A DNA stretch of 64,000 bases from Pseudomonas sp. BGI-2 (GTDB lineage Bacteria; Pseudomonadota; Gammaproteobacteria; Pseudomonadales; Pseudomonadaceae), in contig NZ_SISB01000019.1 in assembly GCF_004310295.1 (NCBI RefSeq), forward strand, positions 1 to 64,000. The letters run 5' to 3'. The stretch's first letter is position 1. The number at the start of each line of letters is the position of its first letter. Shown in pieces: positions 35,342-44,840 of this stretch. The notes under the pieces were generated by a model. That model had not been told where the DNA came from. It saw only the letters and a list, made by a program, of their open reading frames with translations, and ran no database searches. The translations under genes were made by a program, and so were the position numbers.

Positions 35342-36579
35342 ATCTGTTCAACTTGCGTCGCAATCCACCGAGCCTCGATGACTTGGTCGCAGATACTTTC
35401 CAGTCGTCCAGAAGCGACAACCTGTTCAGCGAGTGCCTGATGCCCAGTGTCGAGCGGCCGAAACAGATTTTCGTCCGTGGCCAAGGCTCATGGTTGTGGG
35501 ACAGCGATGACCGCGCTTATCTGGATTTCTCGCAGGGTGGCGGCGCCAATAGCCTGGGCCACAGCCCTTCGGTGCTGGTCAACGCGATCTCGGAACAGGC
35601 TCAATCGGTGATCAACCCCGGTTTTGGTCTGCATAACCGCGGCATGCTCAACCTTGCCGGGCGGCTCGGCACCAGCACCGGCAGTGATCAGGCGTACCTG
35701 CTCAACAGCGGCACCGAAGCCTGTGAAGCAGCGGTCAAACTGGCACGTAAATGGGGTCAATTGCATCGCAGCGGGGCTTCGCGGATCATCGTTGCGAGTA
35801 ACGGCTGCCATGGCCGTAGTCCCGGGACGATTTCCGTGTCGGACTTCCACCACGTTCCCTTCAATGATCTTGCAGCGATGCACGCAGCGGTCGATGCCCG
35901 GACTGTGGCAATCATGCTCGAACCGATCCAGAGCGAAGCCGGGGTGATTCCGGCCACCGAGTCCTACCTCAAGGGTGTCGAACGCCTGTGCCGGGAACTG
36001 GGGATTCTGTTGATCCTTGACGAAGTGCAAACCGGTATCGGTCGCTGCGGCACCTTGCTTGCCGAACAGTCCTGTGGCGTTCGAGCAGATATCGTCGTCC
36101 TCGGCGAAGGGCTTGGCGGTGGCGTGCCATTGGCCGCGTTGCTGGCGCGAGGCAAGGCCTGCTGTTTCGAGGTGGGCGAACTGACGGGCACTCATCATGG
36201 CAATGCGCTGATGACGGCTGCCGGTCTTGCTGTGCTCAACACTATTCAGGACAAGGGTTTTCTCGACCATGTGGGCGAAACCGGCCAGCACCTGCGCGAA
36301 GGCCTGAGTCGTTTGGCCCATCGCTATGGGCACGGCGAGTTGCGCGGTCAAGGGCTGCTCTGGGGACTGACCCTGTCCGACGATTCGGCTGATGCCGTGG
36401 TCAAGTCAGCGTTGTACGAAGGCTTGTTACTTAACGCCCCGCAACCCGATTGCCTGCGCTTTACCCCGGCCCTCACCGTCAGCAACGCCAACATCGACGA
36501 AATGCTCCTGCGCCTGTCCCGCGCCTTTTCCCGCGTACGCACCGCACAAATGCAGTGCCGCAAAGGGATTGCGGTCTGA
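35338..36579 (+). CDS. Class III aminotransferase homologue with the PLP lysine replaced
   Basis: 413 residues, similar to ArgD/acetylornithine-type class III aminotransferases. It has LLNSGTEACEAAVKLAR (phosphate site), ILDEVQTGIGR (Asp228 contacting the PLP ring nitrogen) and THHGNALMTAAGLAVL. The motif that normally reads xKxLGGGxP is LGEGLGGGVP: residue 257, codon GAA at 36106-36108, is Glu where the Schiff-base Lys should be. A single A-to-G change would explain it. Either the protein is not a transaminase, or the allele is inactive or misread. The start follows GAGG nine bases away inside a hairpin. It is divergent from a LysR gene and ends at a terminator. Confidence 0.88.
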   Translation: MNLFNLRRNPPSLDDLVADTFQSSRSDNLFSECLMPSVERPKQIFVRGQGSWLWDSDDRAYLDFSQGGGANSLGHSPSVLVNAISEQAQSVINPGFGLHNRGMLNLAGRLGTSTGSDQAYLLNSGTEACEAAVKLARKWGQLHRSGASRIIVASNGCHGRSPGTISVSDFHHVPFNDLAAMHAAVDARTVAIMLEPIQSEAGVIPATESYLKGVERLCRELGILLILDEVQTGIGRCGTLLAEQSCGVRADIVVLGEGLGGGVPLAALLARGKACCFEVGELTGTHHGNALMTAAGLAVLNTIQDKGFLDHVGETGQHLREGLSRLAHRYGHGELRGQGLLWGLTLSDDSADAVVKSALYEGLLLNAPQPDCLRFTPALTVSNANIDEMLLRLSRAFSRVRTAQMQCRKGIAV

Positions 36580-36629
36580 TCAGACCTTTCCCGCACGAAT
36601 TTCCGAACCGTCTCGCGGTAATAACGCAT

Positions 36630-36668
36630 CGCCCCACGTTTGATTCTTTTCGCGTGGGGCGTTTTTTT
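36630..36668 (+). terminator. Rho-independent terminator
   Basis: Stem CGCCCCACG / CGTGGGGCG (36630-36638, 36653-36661) followed by TTTTTTT, ending the aminotransferase transcript. Confidence 0.92.
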
Positions 36669-36786
36669 GTCTGCGAATTCATTGGGTTCCGGAGTGAGGT
36701 CAGGTTTCCAAATGAACCCTGACGAACGGCGCGGGTCGATTAGCTGTAGGGCTCACACGAGTCCACTTCAAATCAGGAGCTGCCCC

Positions 36787-36945
36787 ATGGATTTAATTCG
36801 CATCATCATTGCCATTCTGTTGCCGCCACTGGGTGTGTTTCTGCAGGTCGGTTTCGCCGGCGCGTTCTGGCTGAATATTCTGCTGACACTGTGCGGGTAC
36901 ATTCCGGGGATCGTGCATGCGGTGTACATCATTGCCAAGCGCTGA
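36787..36945 (+). CDS. YqaE/Pmp3 family small membrane protein
   Basis: 52 residues with two membrane helices (about 3-23 and 27-48) and the Pmp3 signature LLPPLGVFLQVG and CGYIPGIVHAVYII. Pmp3-like proteolipids influence membrane potential under salt or cold stress in yeast and plants; the bacterial role is unproven. AGGAGC eight bases upstream marks the ATG. The frame open further upstream contains the previous terminator and is not coding. A REPIN follows. Confidence 0.9.
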   Translation: MDLIRIIIAILLPPLGVFLQVGFAGAFWLNILLTLCGYIPGIVHAVYIIAKR

Positions 36946-36970
36946 ATTCTACGGCGTCAGATAGATCGCC

Positions 36971-37037
36971 TTCGCGGGCAAGCCTCGCTCCTACAGAAAT
37001 AACCCCGTACCCTGTAGGAGCGAGGCTTGCCCGCGAA
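36971..37037. repeat. REPIN
   Basis: Arms TTCGCGGGCAAGCCTCGCTC and GAGCGAGGCTTGCCCGCGAA flank about 20 bp. It sits between the convergent Pmp3-like and S9 peptidase genes. Confidence 0.92.
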
Positions 37038-37052
37038 GGGCGCGATGCGGTT

Positions 37053-38879
37053 TCAGCTTGCTAGCTCGATCACCCGCCGATAAAACAACCACTCCTGCTC
37101 CAGCGCATGGGCCTGATTCCCGGCCTTGCGAAAGCCATGACGTTCGTCCGCGTAGTAATGCGCGTCAACCAGTATGCCGTTGTCCTGTAGCGCCTTGACC
37201 ATGTCGCGAGTCTGTTGCGGCACCACCACGGCATCCAGCTCGCCCTGAAAGAAAATCACCGGAACGCTAATGTTGCTCGCATGCAGCAACGGTGTGCGCG
37301 CGGCGTAGCGATCGGCGTCCTGTAGCGGATCGCCAATCAGCCAATCCAGATAATCGCCTTCGAACTTATGGGTCGCCCGGCCCAGTGCAACGGGATCGCT
37401 GACACCGTAAAGGCTGGCGCCGGCGCGGAAGACTTGGTGAAAGGCCAACGCACAAAGGGTGGTGTAACCACCGGCACTGCCGCCGCGAATAAACGCCTTG
37501 TCGCCGTCGATCAAGCCTCGTTCTGTGAGATGCGCGACTACGGCGCAGGCGTCCTCCACGTCGAACTCGCCCCAACTTAAATGCAGCGCCTGGCGATAAG
37601 CCCGGCCATAACCACTGCTGCCGCGGTAGTTGAGATCGGCCACGGCGAAGCCGCGTTGCGCCCAGTACTGAATACGCGGATCAAGCATCGGGTAGCAGGC
37701 GGAGGTCGGGCCGCCGTGGATGAACACCACCAGCGGTGGTTTCGCATTGCCGGTCATAGCCGGATAGAAGAAGCCATGGGCCTCGGCCGTACCACTGGGA
37801 TAACGCAGGGTTTGCGGAACGCTGATCTGCCCGGCGGGTAACGGTGCAATCCCGCCAGCCAATACCTTGACCTGCCGGGTATCGCGGTCGATGGCAATGA
37901 CCGCCGAAGAACTGACCGGCGATGCCGCGATGCAGTAAATGTATTGTTCATCGAGCGCGAGATGGCGAAAGCGGCTGTAATCGCCGGTGAAATCTTCAGC
38001 GTCGTCACCGCAAAGTGCCAATTTGCCAAACCCGCCTTCGGTCCAACTGGCCAGGTAGCTGCCTTTACCAAGCGGCAACCACGTGCAGCCACCCAACTGC
38101 CACGGCGCTGGCCCATGATCAGCGGCGGCACCCGTCAATGGGCTCAGGCCCTCTGCGGATTCCACCCAAGGCTGCCAGTAGCCGCCGCGATCCGTCAGGC
38201 AAAACAGTTGGCCGCCGCCATCGAAACGAGGTTGCTGCAGCGACTCCTGAATCCCCTCGCCAGCCACACAACGCGGCCGAGCAAAGCCTCCACCGTTCTG
38301 GTGTTCGGCAACCATCAGGCGAGTCGCGGTCCATGGCTGATCCGGGCGGCTCCATTCGATCCACGCCAGTCGTTGCGAGTCAGGACTCAACGTCGGCGCG
38401 GCATAGAAATCGGCGCCTTCGGCCAGCAGATGACGCCTGCCATCAGCCACATCGATCGCGACCAGACGATGCCGGTCACGGTTCTCTTCAACGGCGAGTA
38501 CCTGGCCATTGGAAAACTGCAGATCGCCGTAGCGGCATTCCCCTGAAGTCATCACCTCAGGCGTCTCGCCCGCCAGCGATTGCCGATAGAGTTGTTGATC
38601 TGCTTCGTTGACGAAAACAATCCCGTCATCGGTCAGACAAAACGCGCCACCGCCATATTCGTACACTCGACTGCGCACGCTGAAGCCTGTTGGCGTCAGA
38701 CAGCGGGTCTGGCCGTCGCGCCAATGCCAGATCCTGCAGGCAGCATCCTCGGGTCGGTATTCGTTCCAGAACAGGCCATGCTTGCCGACCAGCAATTCGG
38801 CGAAGTCGATACCGGCCGCGACGGCCCGGGAGGCGCTGAAGGGTTCAGCGTTTAGCGATGAGTCGTGAATTTCGTTCAT
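37053..38879 (-). CDS. Prolyl-oligopeptidase (S9) family peptidase of the pqq cluster
   Basis: 608 residues: an N-terminal beta-propeller (about 40-350) and C-terminal alpha/beta-hydrolase domain. The triad is visible as Ser468 in GGSAGGYTT, Asp549 in [10 protein letters not shown] and His581 in DERHGFRK. It is probably a cytoplasmic dipeptidyl/oligopeptidase. Its ATG lies inside pqqE (35-bp overlap) without a clear ribosome site, so it is the last gene of pqqBCDE and translationally coupled. The equivalent gene in P. fluorescens B16 was named pqqM; whether it trims PqqA is unproven. Confidence 0.88.
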   Translation of the reverse strand: MNEIHDSSLNAEPFSASRAVAAGIDFAELLVGKHGLFWNEYRPEDAACRIWHWRDGQTRCLTPTGFSVRSRVYEYGGGAFCLTDDGIVFVNEADQQLYRQSLAGETPEVMTSGECRYGDLQFSNGQVLAVEENRDRHRLVAIDVADGRRHLLAEGADFYAAPTLSPDSQRLAWIEWSRPDQPWTATRLMVAEHQNGGGFARPRCVAGEGIQESLQQPRFDGGGQLFCLTDRGGYWQPWVESAEGLSPLTGAAADHGPAPWQLGGCTWLPLGKGSYLASWTEGGFGKLALCGDDAEDFTGDYSRFRHLALDEQYIYCIAASPVSSSAVIAIDRDTRQVKVLAGGIAPLPAGQISVPQTLRYPSGTAEAHGFFYPAMTGNAKPPLVVFIHGGPTSACYPMLDPRIQYWAQRGFAVADLNYRGSSGYGRAYRQALHLSWGEFDVEDACAVVAHLTERGLIDGDKAFIRGGSAGGYTTLCALAFHQVFRAGASLYGVSDPVALGRATHKFEGDYLDWLIGDPLQDADRYAARTPLLHASNISVPVIFFQGELDAVVVPQQTRDMVKALQDNGILVDAHYYADERHGFRKAGNQAHALEQEWLFYRRVIELAS

Positions 38880-40020
38880 TGCGAAAGGCCAGTTGTTCGA
38901 TGGTCTGGGTCGCGTGCTCGGCTTCTTCGCGGGCCTTGAGAATCACGCCGTGATGTTCCGACTTGCTGCACACCGGGTCGGCATTGCTCGCGTCACCCGT
39001 GAGCATGAACGCCTGGCAACGGCAGCCGCCGAAGTCTTTTTCTTTCTCATCGCAGGAACGGCACGGCTCGGGCATCCAGTCGTAACCGCGAAAACGGTTG
39101 AAGCCAAACGAGTCGTACCAGATGTGCTGCATGCTGTGGTCGCGCACGTTGGGAAACTGCACCGGCATCTGTCGGGCACCGTGACACGGCAGGGCGGTTC
39201 CGTCCGGCGTCACTGTCAGAAAGATGCTGCCCCAGCCGTTCATACAGGCTTTCGGGCGTTCTTCGTAATAGTCCGGGGTGACGAAAATCAGTTTGCACGG
39301 GTGCCCTTCGGCTTCGAGTTTGGCGCGGTATTCGTTGGTGATGCGTTCGGCGCGGACCAGTTGTTCCTGGGTCGGCAACAGACCGACCCGATTGAGCTGC
39401 GCCCAACCGTAAAACTGGCAAGTGGCGAGTTCCACAAAGTCCGCCTCAAGGGCGATGCACAACTCAATGATCCGGTCGATCTTGTCGATGTTGTGCCGAT
39501 GGGTCACGAAATTCAGCACCATCGGATAGCCGTGGGCTTTCACTGCACGAGCCATTTCCAGCTTCTGCGCGAAGGCTTTTTTCGAGCCGGCCAGCAAGTT
39601 ATTCACTTGCTCGTCGCTGGCCTGAAAACTGATTTGGATGTGGTCCAGGCCGGCCTTCTTGAAGTCGCTGATTTTCTGCTCGGTCAGGCCGATGCCCGAG
39701 GTGATCAGGTTGGTGTAGAAACCCAGCTTGCGCGCCTCGGCGATCAGCTCGGCGAGGTCCTGGCGCACCAGCGGTTCACCACCGGAAAAGCCCAGCTGGG
39801 CGGCGCCCATCTCCCGCGCTTCGCGGAACACCTTGATCCACTGTTCGGTGCTCAGTTCTTTACCTTGCTCGGCAAAGTCCAGCGGGTTGGAGCAGTACGG
39901 GCATTGCAGCGGGCAGCGATACGTCAGCTCGGCCAGCAGCCACAAGGGCAGGCCGATTTCCGGTTTTGGCGGTAACTTGTCTGACGCGAAATCAGGCAAG
40001 TTCGATCCAGTGCTGAGCAC
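38845..40020 (-). CDS. pqqE: PqqA peptide cyclase (radical SAM)
   Basis: 391 residues. It joins Glu and Tyr side chains of the PqqA peptide with help from PqqD. The radical-SAM cluster is C36-x3-C40-x2-C43 (RCPLQCPYC). C-terminal auxiliary clusters of the SPASM type use cysteines in [26 protein letters not shown] and [10 protein letters not shown]. The start is GTG at 40020 with GGAGGT five bases upstream, inside pqqD (29-bp overlap). A longer open frame to 40110 is the antisense-like low-quality N-terminus and was rejected. Confidence 0.96.
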   Translation of the reverse strand: MLSTGSNLPDFASDKLPPKPEIGLPLWLLAELTYRCPLQCPYCSNPLDFAEQGKELSTEQWIKVFREAREMGAAQLGFSGGEPLVRQDLAELIAEARKLGFYTNLITSGIGLTEQKISDFKKAGLDHIQISFQASDEQVNNLLAGSKKAFAQKLEMARAVKAHGYPMVLNFVTHRHNIDKIDRIIELCIALEADFVELATCQFYGWAQLNRVGLLPTQEQLVRAERITNEYRAKLEAEGHPCKLIFVTPDYYEERPKACMNGWGSIFLTVTPDGTALPCHGARQMPVQFPNVRDHSMQHIWYDSFGFNRFRGYDWMPEPCRSCDEKEKDFGGCRCQAFMLTGDASNADPVCSKSEHHGVILKAREEAEHATQTIEQLAFRNERNSRLIAKR

Positions 40021-40267
40021 GGGCGACCTCCATGAATTGCTCGATGTCTTCACCGAGCTCGGGCACGCCGGGGAACTGCGCGTCCAGTTCGGCGATGATC
40101 GCCGCGACATCGCGTTCTCCGTCGATCAAACCGCCGATCAGCGCGGCGCTTTCATTGAGTTTGATCATGCCTTCCGGGTAGAGCAGCACATGGCCTTTCT
40201 GCGCCGGTTCGTACTGGTAGCGGTAGCCCTGACGCCAGGTCGGGGTCTTGCTGCGATCAAAACTCAT
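39992..40267 (-). CDS. pqqD: PQQ biosynthesis peptide chaperone
   Basis: 91 residues, RRE-type PqqD fold. It binds the PqqA precursor peptide and presents it to the radical SAM enzyme PqqE. Conserved pieces are [31 protein letters not shown] and [18 protein letters not shown] in shortened form across the helices. The ATG overlaps the pqqC stop by 4 bp (ATGA) and the 3' end overlaps pqqE, so the genes are tightly coupled. Confidence 0.96.
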   Translation of the reverse strand: MSFDRSKTPTWRQGYRYQYEPAQKGHVLLYPEGMIKLNESAALIGGLIDGERDVAAIIAELDAQFPGVPELGEDIEQFMEVARAQHWIELA

Positions 40268-41016
40268 AAGGTGATTCCTTTATGCCAGACCCGCTGCTCG
40301 GTCACGCTGTGATAGGGCGGGCGTTTCAGTTCGTAGGCCATGCTCATGGCATCGAGCATGCTCCAAAGGATGTCCAGTTTGAACTGGAGAATTTCCAGCA
40401 TGCGCTCCTGGCCTTCACGCGTCGTGTAATGCTGCAACGTGATCGCCAGACCGTGCTCCACATCCCGGCGTGCCTGGCCGAGGCGCGTGCGGAAATACTC
40501 GTAACCGGTGGGGTCGATCCACGGGTAATGCTGCGGCCAGCTGTCCAGGCGCGATTGGTGGATCTGCGGCGCGAACAACTCGGTCAGCGAGCTGCTGGCG
40601 GCTTCCTGCCAACTGGCCCGACGGGCGAAGTTGACGTAGGCGTCCACGGCAAAACGCACGCCGGGCAGTACCAATTCCTGCGAGCGCAGCTGATCCGGGT
40701 CGAGGCCGACGGCCTGGCCCAGACGTAGCCAGGCTTCAATGCCGCCGTCTTCGCCGGGGGCGCCGTCGTGATCCAGCAGGCGCTGAATCCACTCGCGACG
40801 GATCTCGCGGTCCGGGCAATTGGCGAGGATGGCGGCGTCTTTCAGGGGGATGTTCACCTGATAGTAGAAACGGTTGGCGACCCAACCCTGGATCTGCTCA
40901 CGGGTTGCCCTCCCTTCATACATCGCCACGTGATACGGGTGGTAGATGTGGTAATAGGCGCCCTTGGCGCGCAGGGCGGCTTCGAATTCGGCGGGGGACA
41001 TTGGGGTGTCAGTCAT
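40264..41016 (-). CDS. pqqC: Pyrroloquinoline-quinone synthase
   Basis: 250 residues, cofactorless oxidase of the TenA/heme-oxygenase-like helical fold. It carries out ring closure and the eight-electron oxidation that finish PQQ. Conserved residues sit in [42 protein letters not shown] and [13 protein letters not shown]. It is separated from pqqB by 128 bp holding a REPIN, and overlaps pqqD by 4 bp. Confidence 0.97.
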   Translation of the reverse strand: MTDTPMSPAEFEAALRAKGAYYHIYHPYHVAMYEGRATREQIQGWVANRFYYQVNIPLKDAAILANCPDREIRREWIQRLLDHDGAPGEDGGIEAWLRLGQAVGLDPDQLRSQELVLPGVRFAVDAYVNFARRASWQEAASSSLTELFAPQIHQSRLDSWPQHYPWIDPTGYEYFRTRLGQARRDVEHGLAITLQHYTTREGQERMLEILQFKLDILWSMLDAMSMAYELKRPPYHSVTEQRVWHKGITL

Positions 41017-41066
41017 GCGGTTCTCCGGGTACGACCGGTGGATTCTGTTGTGTCTGGTCCGACGCC

Positions 41067-41133
41067 TTCGCGGGCAAGCCTCGCTCCTACAGGGGCACGC
41101 GCCGAACCTGTAGGAGCGAGGCTTGCCCGCGAA
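41067..41133. repeat. REPIN inside the pqq operon (pqqB-pqqC gap)
   Basis: Arms TTCGCGGGCAAGCCTCGCTC and GAGCGAGGCTTGCCCGCGAA. It ends 12 bp before the pqqB stop codon, in the middle of the operon, so it is co-transcribed and may modulate stability between pqqB and pqqCDE. Confidence 0.92.
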
Positions 41134-41144
41134 GGGGCCATCCG

Positions 41145-42056
41145 CTACAGCACAAGACTCATGCCGTCATAAGCCACTTCAACATTGCGCCGAGCCAACT
41201 CAGCACGCTCCGGCGAATCCTCATCAAGAATCGGGTTGGTGTTGTTGATGTGGATAAGCACCTTGCGCTGCTTGGGCAACTGTTCCAGCACTTCGAGCAT
41301 GCCGCCGGGGCCGTTTTGCGCCAGATGGCCCATTTCCCGACCGGTGCGGGTGCCGACGCCACGGCGCTGCATTTCGTCGTCGTCCCACATCGTGCCGTCC
41401 ACCAGCAGGCAATCGCTGCCGGCCATGATCTCCAGCAGCGGTGCGTCGACCTTGCCCAGGCCCGGTGCGTAGAACAGTTTGCCGCCCGTGTTCAGGTCTT
41501 CGACGATCAGGCCGATGTTGTCGCCCGGGTGCGGGTCGAAGCGGTGCGGCGAGTATGGTGGCGCGGCGCTGCGCAGGGGCAGCGGGGTGAAGCGCAGACT
41601 CGGGCAGGCCGGGATGGTGAAGCTGCGGTCGAGTTCAATGCGGTTCCAGGTCAGCCCGCCGTTCCAGTGGGTCAGCATTTTGAACAGCGGAAAACCGGTG
41701 CTCAGGTCTTCGTGGACCATGTCGGTGCACCAGACCTGATGCGGGCAACCTTCGCGCAGGCTGAGCAGGCCGGTGGTGTGATCGATCTGGCTGTCCATCA
41801 GGATGATCGCGCTGATGCCGGTATCGCGCAGGGCGCGGCCCGGTTGCATCGGGGTGTAGCTCTGGAGTTGGGTTCGGATGTCCGGCGACGCGTTGCACAG
41901 AATCCAGTTCACGCCATCATCGGAAATTGCGATGGACGACTGGGTCCGCGCCTTGGCGTTCAGGCTGCCGTTGCGAAAACCTGCGCAGTTCACGCAGTTG
42001 CAGTTCCACTGGGGGAAACCGCCGCCGGCGGCGGAACCTAGAATCTGGACAAACAT
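41145..42056 (-). CDS. pqqB: PqqB, metallo-beta-lactamase-fold hydroxylase
   Basis: 303 residues. It acts between PqqE and PqqC on the excised dipeptide; published work supports an iron-dependent tyrosine hydroxylation. It keeps the N-terminal [18 protein letters not shown] zinc site and the metal-site strand [18 protein letters not shown]. Downstream of pqqA and its terminator, it starts the less abundant pqqBCDE part of the operon. Confidence 0.97.
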   Translation of the reverse strand: MFVQILGSAAGGGFPQWNCNCVNCAGFRNGSLNAKARTQSSIAISDDGVNWILCNASPDIRTQLQSYTPMQPGRALRDTGISAIILMDSQIDHTTGLLSLREGCPHQVWCTDMVHEDLSTGFPLFKMLTHWNGGLTWNRIELDRSFTIPACPSLRFTPLPLRSAAPPYSPHRFDPHPGDNIGLIVEDLNTGGKLFYAPGLGKVDAPLLEIMAGSDCLLVDGTMWDDDEMQRRGVGTRTGREMGHLAQNGPGGMLEVLEQLPKQRKVLIHINNTNPILDEDSPERAELARRNVEVAYDGMSLVL

Positions 42057-42080
42057 GGGCGCTCCATCATTTCAACGCTG

Positions 42081-42112
42081 AAAATAAAAACGCCCCGGTA
42101 AACCGAGGCGTT
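42081..42112 (-). terminator. pqqA-pqqB intergenic terminator/attenuator
   Basis: Ten-base arms with one mismatch around a TAAA (reverse TTTA) loop, 42089-42112. On the reverse strand a TTTTTATTTT tract follows. It lies 24 bp after pqqA and 25 bp before the pqqB start, so most transcripts should stop after pqqA. Confidence 0.85.
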
Positions 42113-42135
42113 GCACATCATTACAACGGCAGACC

Positions 42136-42210
42136 TTAGCGGCTTGCGAAGTACATGGTGACTTCAAAGCCGATACGCAGGTCGGTGTAAGCAGGTTTGG
42201 ACCAGGACAT
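42136..42210 (-). CDS. pqqA: PQQ precursor peptide PqqA
   Basis: 24 residues (begins MSWSKPAYTDLRIG, ends ASR). E16 and Y20 in the E-V-T-M-Y segment are the two residues joined and converted to PQQ. AAGGAG precedes the ATG. The gene is too short for most gene finders but unmistakable from its position before pqqB. It has its own 155-bp upstream gap, where a candidate -10 TATAGA or TATATG occurs near 42245-42255 on the reverse strand. Confidence 0.97.
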   Translation of the reverse strand: MSWSKPAYTDLRIGFEVTMYFASR

Positions 42211-42365
42211 GGGAGCGCTCCTTCAGGTGATGAGACAGTAGAGATCTATACATATAGTCCACCTCCAGCCGGAGATGTTCAGATAGTTAGGTGGCTATGT
42301 TACTCAAAATTTCCGAGCGATTGGCCGCGAATCTTTGAGAAAGCTAATTGCAGCGTCGGTAATGA

Positions 42366-44792
42366 TCATTTTGCCACTTGCCAAGGCGCCTTTGTGCAAG
42401 CACTGCTGGCCAGACAGCGCCAGCCACCTTCGGCTTGATTCAGTCTGTGGGCGGCGGCAAGCAAGGCTTTGCGGTCGATCATCAGAATCGCTGGCGGCAG
42501 ACGCTCCAGATAATCCGACAAGTGGCCGGCCATTTTGCCCTGCCAAAGCAGTTCCGCTGCCTGTGCGTGGGGCAGAGCGTTGCTGTGGAATTGATCGGCC
42601 AGGGCCTCGCGCTGGGCGATGAAGGTCGCGTCATCGATGCCTTCAATCATTGCAGGCATTTCGCTCAAGAAGCGTTCTATGTGTTCCAGCAGATCCTGCG
42701 GGGCGACGCTCGGTGATTGAACGCCGAACAGCAGCCCGGTCTGCCCATGGATCTGCCGCAGGCCGCTGAACACGGCATAACCCAATTGCAACTCAACCCG
42801 CAGGCGCTGATAAAACGGCGTCTGGCCCAGGTGGGCGAGCAAGCGCCAGGCGGCGTCGTCCGTGATGTCCCGCGTGGCCGTCGGACAAAACAGCAACAGC
42901 GCGTGTTCGCTTGAGCCGGTGTCGAGAGCGCTCCACAGATGCAGCGAGTTTATCGAGGTGGGCGGCGGCGGCTGATCGTCCGCAACTCCGGGCACGCGGC
43001 TCAGTGCCAGGCCCATCGCTGCTTGAGTCTGCGCCGACAAGCCCGTCGCCAGACCTTGCCAGCGCGCGCTCGCCCACAACTGCTGCACGTCATCGGTGTC
43101 AGCGGTGCGCTCGAGACATTGCTCGGGCAGCGTCTTCAGCAGCTGTTTTATCGGCATCAACGGCAAGCTGGTCGTTTCTTCCTGTGGGAAACCTGCATCA
43201 GGTTTTGTCAGTTCTTTCAGCGCATGTTCGAGGACGGTCGGCATCGGCTCCTGCAGTCCAGTCATCTTCAGCAGCCACTCATTGCCTGATGCGCTGAAGG
43301 AAAAGTCGACGCCCGCCTGACGGGCGTCTTCACGCAGAAGCTGCAGGCGATTTTCCAGGCTCGACTGAAGACGGCGGTGAGGTTTGGATAACAGTCGCCA
43401 GCGCAGATAAATCGCACCTTCATCCGTGTTGTCCGGCAACGCCTGGCTGAACTGCATCGGGGAGTTTTCGCGACGGCTGCGCGAGCGATCCTGGGCAAAC
43501 GTCCGCAGGCCCCGGTGTTTGCTGGTCTGGCCGCGAATCAGCCCGGCATTGGCCGCAGGTGTTTCAGCACGTAAAAACGGGTTGGGCGTCGGCAATTGCC
43601 ATTCACCGGTGAAGTTATCCACAGCACCGATTTTCTTGAGGATGTCCATGAGCGCTACGACGCCCTGTTCGGATAAGCCGGCTTCAAGCTGCTCGCTGTC
43701 CTGGCGGGCCCGTTGCAGGGCGCCGCTGACTTGTTCCTGACGGTCGAGCAGGGCGGCGTATTCTTTGCGCAACTCGGTCCAGTTTTGGTGAGAAGCAAAA
43801 AAGCCCAGCCAATCCACCAGTCGCTCGCGGATCGCGTGCGCCGGTTGGGCCGTGGTGAATTCAATGTGTAGCAAGGCTTGCCCGGCGAACTGATACAACG
43901 GTGCAGCTTTCAGGCTTTCTGCCAGCCCGCGTGTGCGCAATTCAGCCAGCAGACCGCCAGGTTTCGCGGCGTTCAGCCAATGGCACAGAAACGCTAATGC
44001 TTCGCGCGATGAGTCGGGTAACGCTTCGAACGCGAATAGAAGATCGAGCCGACGCTCGCCAACCTGTTGATAACTTTTGTCGGAAGAATCCATCAGCGGT
44101 GCAGGCGCTTCTTGCTGGACCTTTTTCCCGACGCTAATAGCAGCGTCGAAACGCTGGGCCATTGCCCTCAACTCATCGAGACTTTGCGGGCCGGCCAGGC
44201 TCAAGGTCATCTGCCCGGTCTGATAAAACTGCTGATGGAAATCCTGCAACGCTTGCTGAAACTCCGGCTGCGGCACCGGCAGGCTGTACCGGTTGCCAGC
44301 ATGAAACGCCCGAAGCGGGTGAGCGGCCGAAAGCCCATCGAACAACGCGAACTGCTGCTGGGCCTTGGCATCCCGGGACCAAGTGACAAATTCAGCGTGT
44401 AGCACTTCCCGTTCCCGCCGCTGATCGTTCGGATTCATACGTGGATGAGCGAGCATGTCTGACAGACGCGCCAACCCATCGGTGAATGCTTGGGGCGGCA
44501 GTTCAAAAAAGAAGTCGGTCGTGCGTTCACTGGTGCGCGCATTGACCTGGCCGCCGTGACCTTGCACGTAGGCCATCAGCCCTTGCCCTGCGGGAAAGCG
44601 CTCCGTGTCCAGGAACAGCAAATGCTCAAGAAAATGCGCGAGGCCGGGCCACGCCAGCGGCACGTCGTGACTGCCCGCGAAAACCCGCAACGCAGCAGCG
44701 CAGCGCTTCAAACCGGGAGCATGACGCAGCGTCACCCGCAGACCGTTGGCCAGGGTTTCAGTGTGGGGTCGAGGGTGATTCAGCGCAGGCAT
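42366..44792 (-). CDS. pqqF: PqqF, M16-family zinc peptidase
   Basis: 808 residues. An insulinase-type protease that, with PqqG-like partners, cleaves around the crosslinked Glu-Tyr of PqqA. The inverted zinc motif is HFLEH at 53-57 and the third ligand glutamate lies in the later REREVLHAEF region. Four homologous M16 lobes are expected across the length. ATG 44792 has GGAAG five bases upstream; the GTG at 44798 overlaps that site. It follows davA by 48 bp on the same strand, so a davBA-pqqF transcript is possible, with pqqA promoted separately. Confidence 0.94.
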   Translation of the reverse strand: MPALNHPRPHTETLANGLRVTLRHAPGLKRCAAALRVFAGSHDVPLAWPGLAHFLEHLLFLDTERFPAGQGLMAYVQGHGGQVNARTSERTTDFFFELPPQAFTDGLARLSDMLAHPRMNPNDQRREREVLHAEFVTWSRDAKAQQQFALFDGLSAAHPLRAFHAGNRYSLPVPQPEFQQALQDFHQQFYQTGQMTLSLAGPQSLDELRAMAQRFDAAISVGKKVQQEAPAPLMDSSDKSYQQVGERRLDLLFAFEALPDSSREALAFLCHWLNAAKPGGLLAELRTRGLAESLKAAPLYQFAGQALLHIEFTTAQPAHAIRERLVDWLGFFASHQNWTELRKEYAALLDRQEQVSGALQRARQDSEQLEAGLSEQGVVALMDILKKIGAVDNFTGEWQLPTPNPFLRAETPAANAGLIRGQTSKHRGLRTFAQDRSRSRRENSPMQFSQALPDNTDEGAIYLRWRLLSKPHRRLQSSLENRLQLLREDARQAGVDFSFSASGNEWLLKMTGLQEPMPTVLEHALKELTKPDAGFPQEETTSLPLMPIKQLLKTLPEQCLERTADTDDVQQLWASARWQGLATGLSAQTQAAMGLALSRVPGVADDQPPPPTSINSLHLWSALDTGSSEHALLLFCPTATRDITDDAAWRLLAHLGQTPFYQRLRVELQLGYAVFSGLRQIHGQTGLLFGVQSPSVAPQDLLEHIERFLSEMPAMIEGIDDATFIAQREALADQFHSNALPHAQAAELLWQGKMAGHLSDYLERLPPAILMIDRKALLAAAHRLNQAEGGWRCLASSACTKAPWQVAK

Positions 44793-44840
44793 GAGCACTT
44801 CCAGAACAGAGAAGCGCCAATGCTAGCGGATAACGGTGGA

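Noticed and set aside
1687-41133. CRISPR-like repeats
   Set aside because: The recurring 20-26-bp units are palindromic REP pairs scattered in separate gaps, not regularly spaced arrays, and no cas genes are present.
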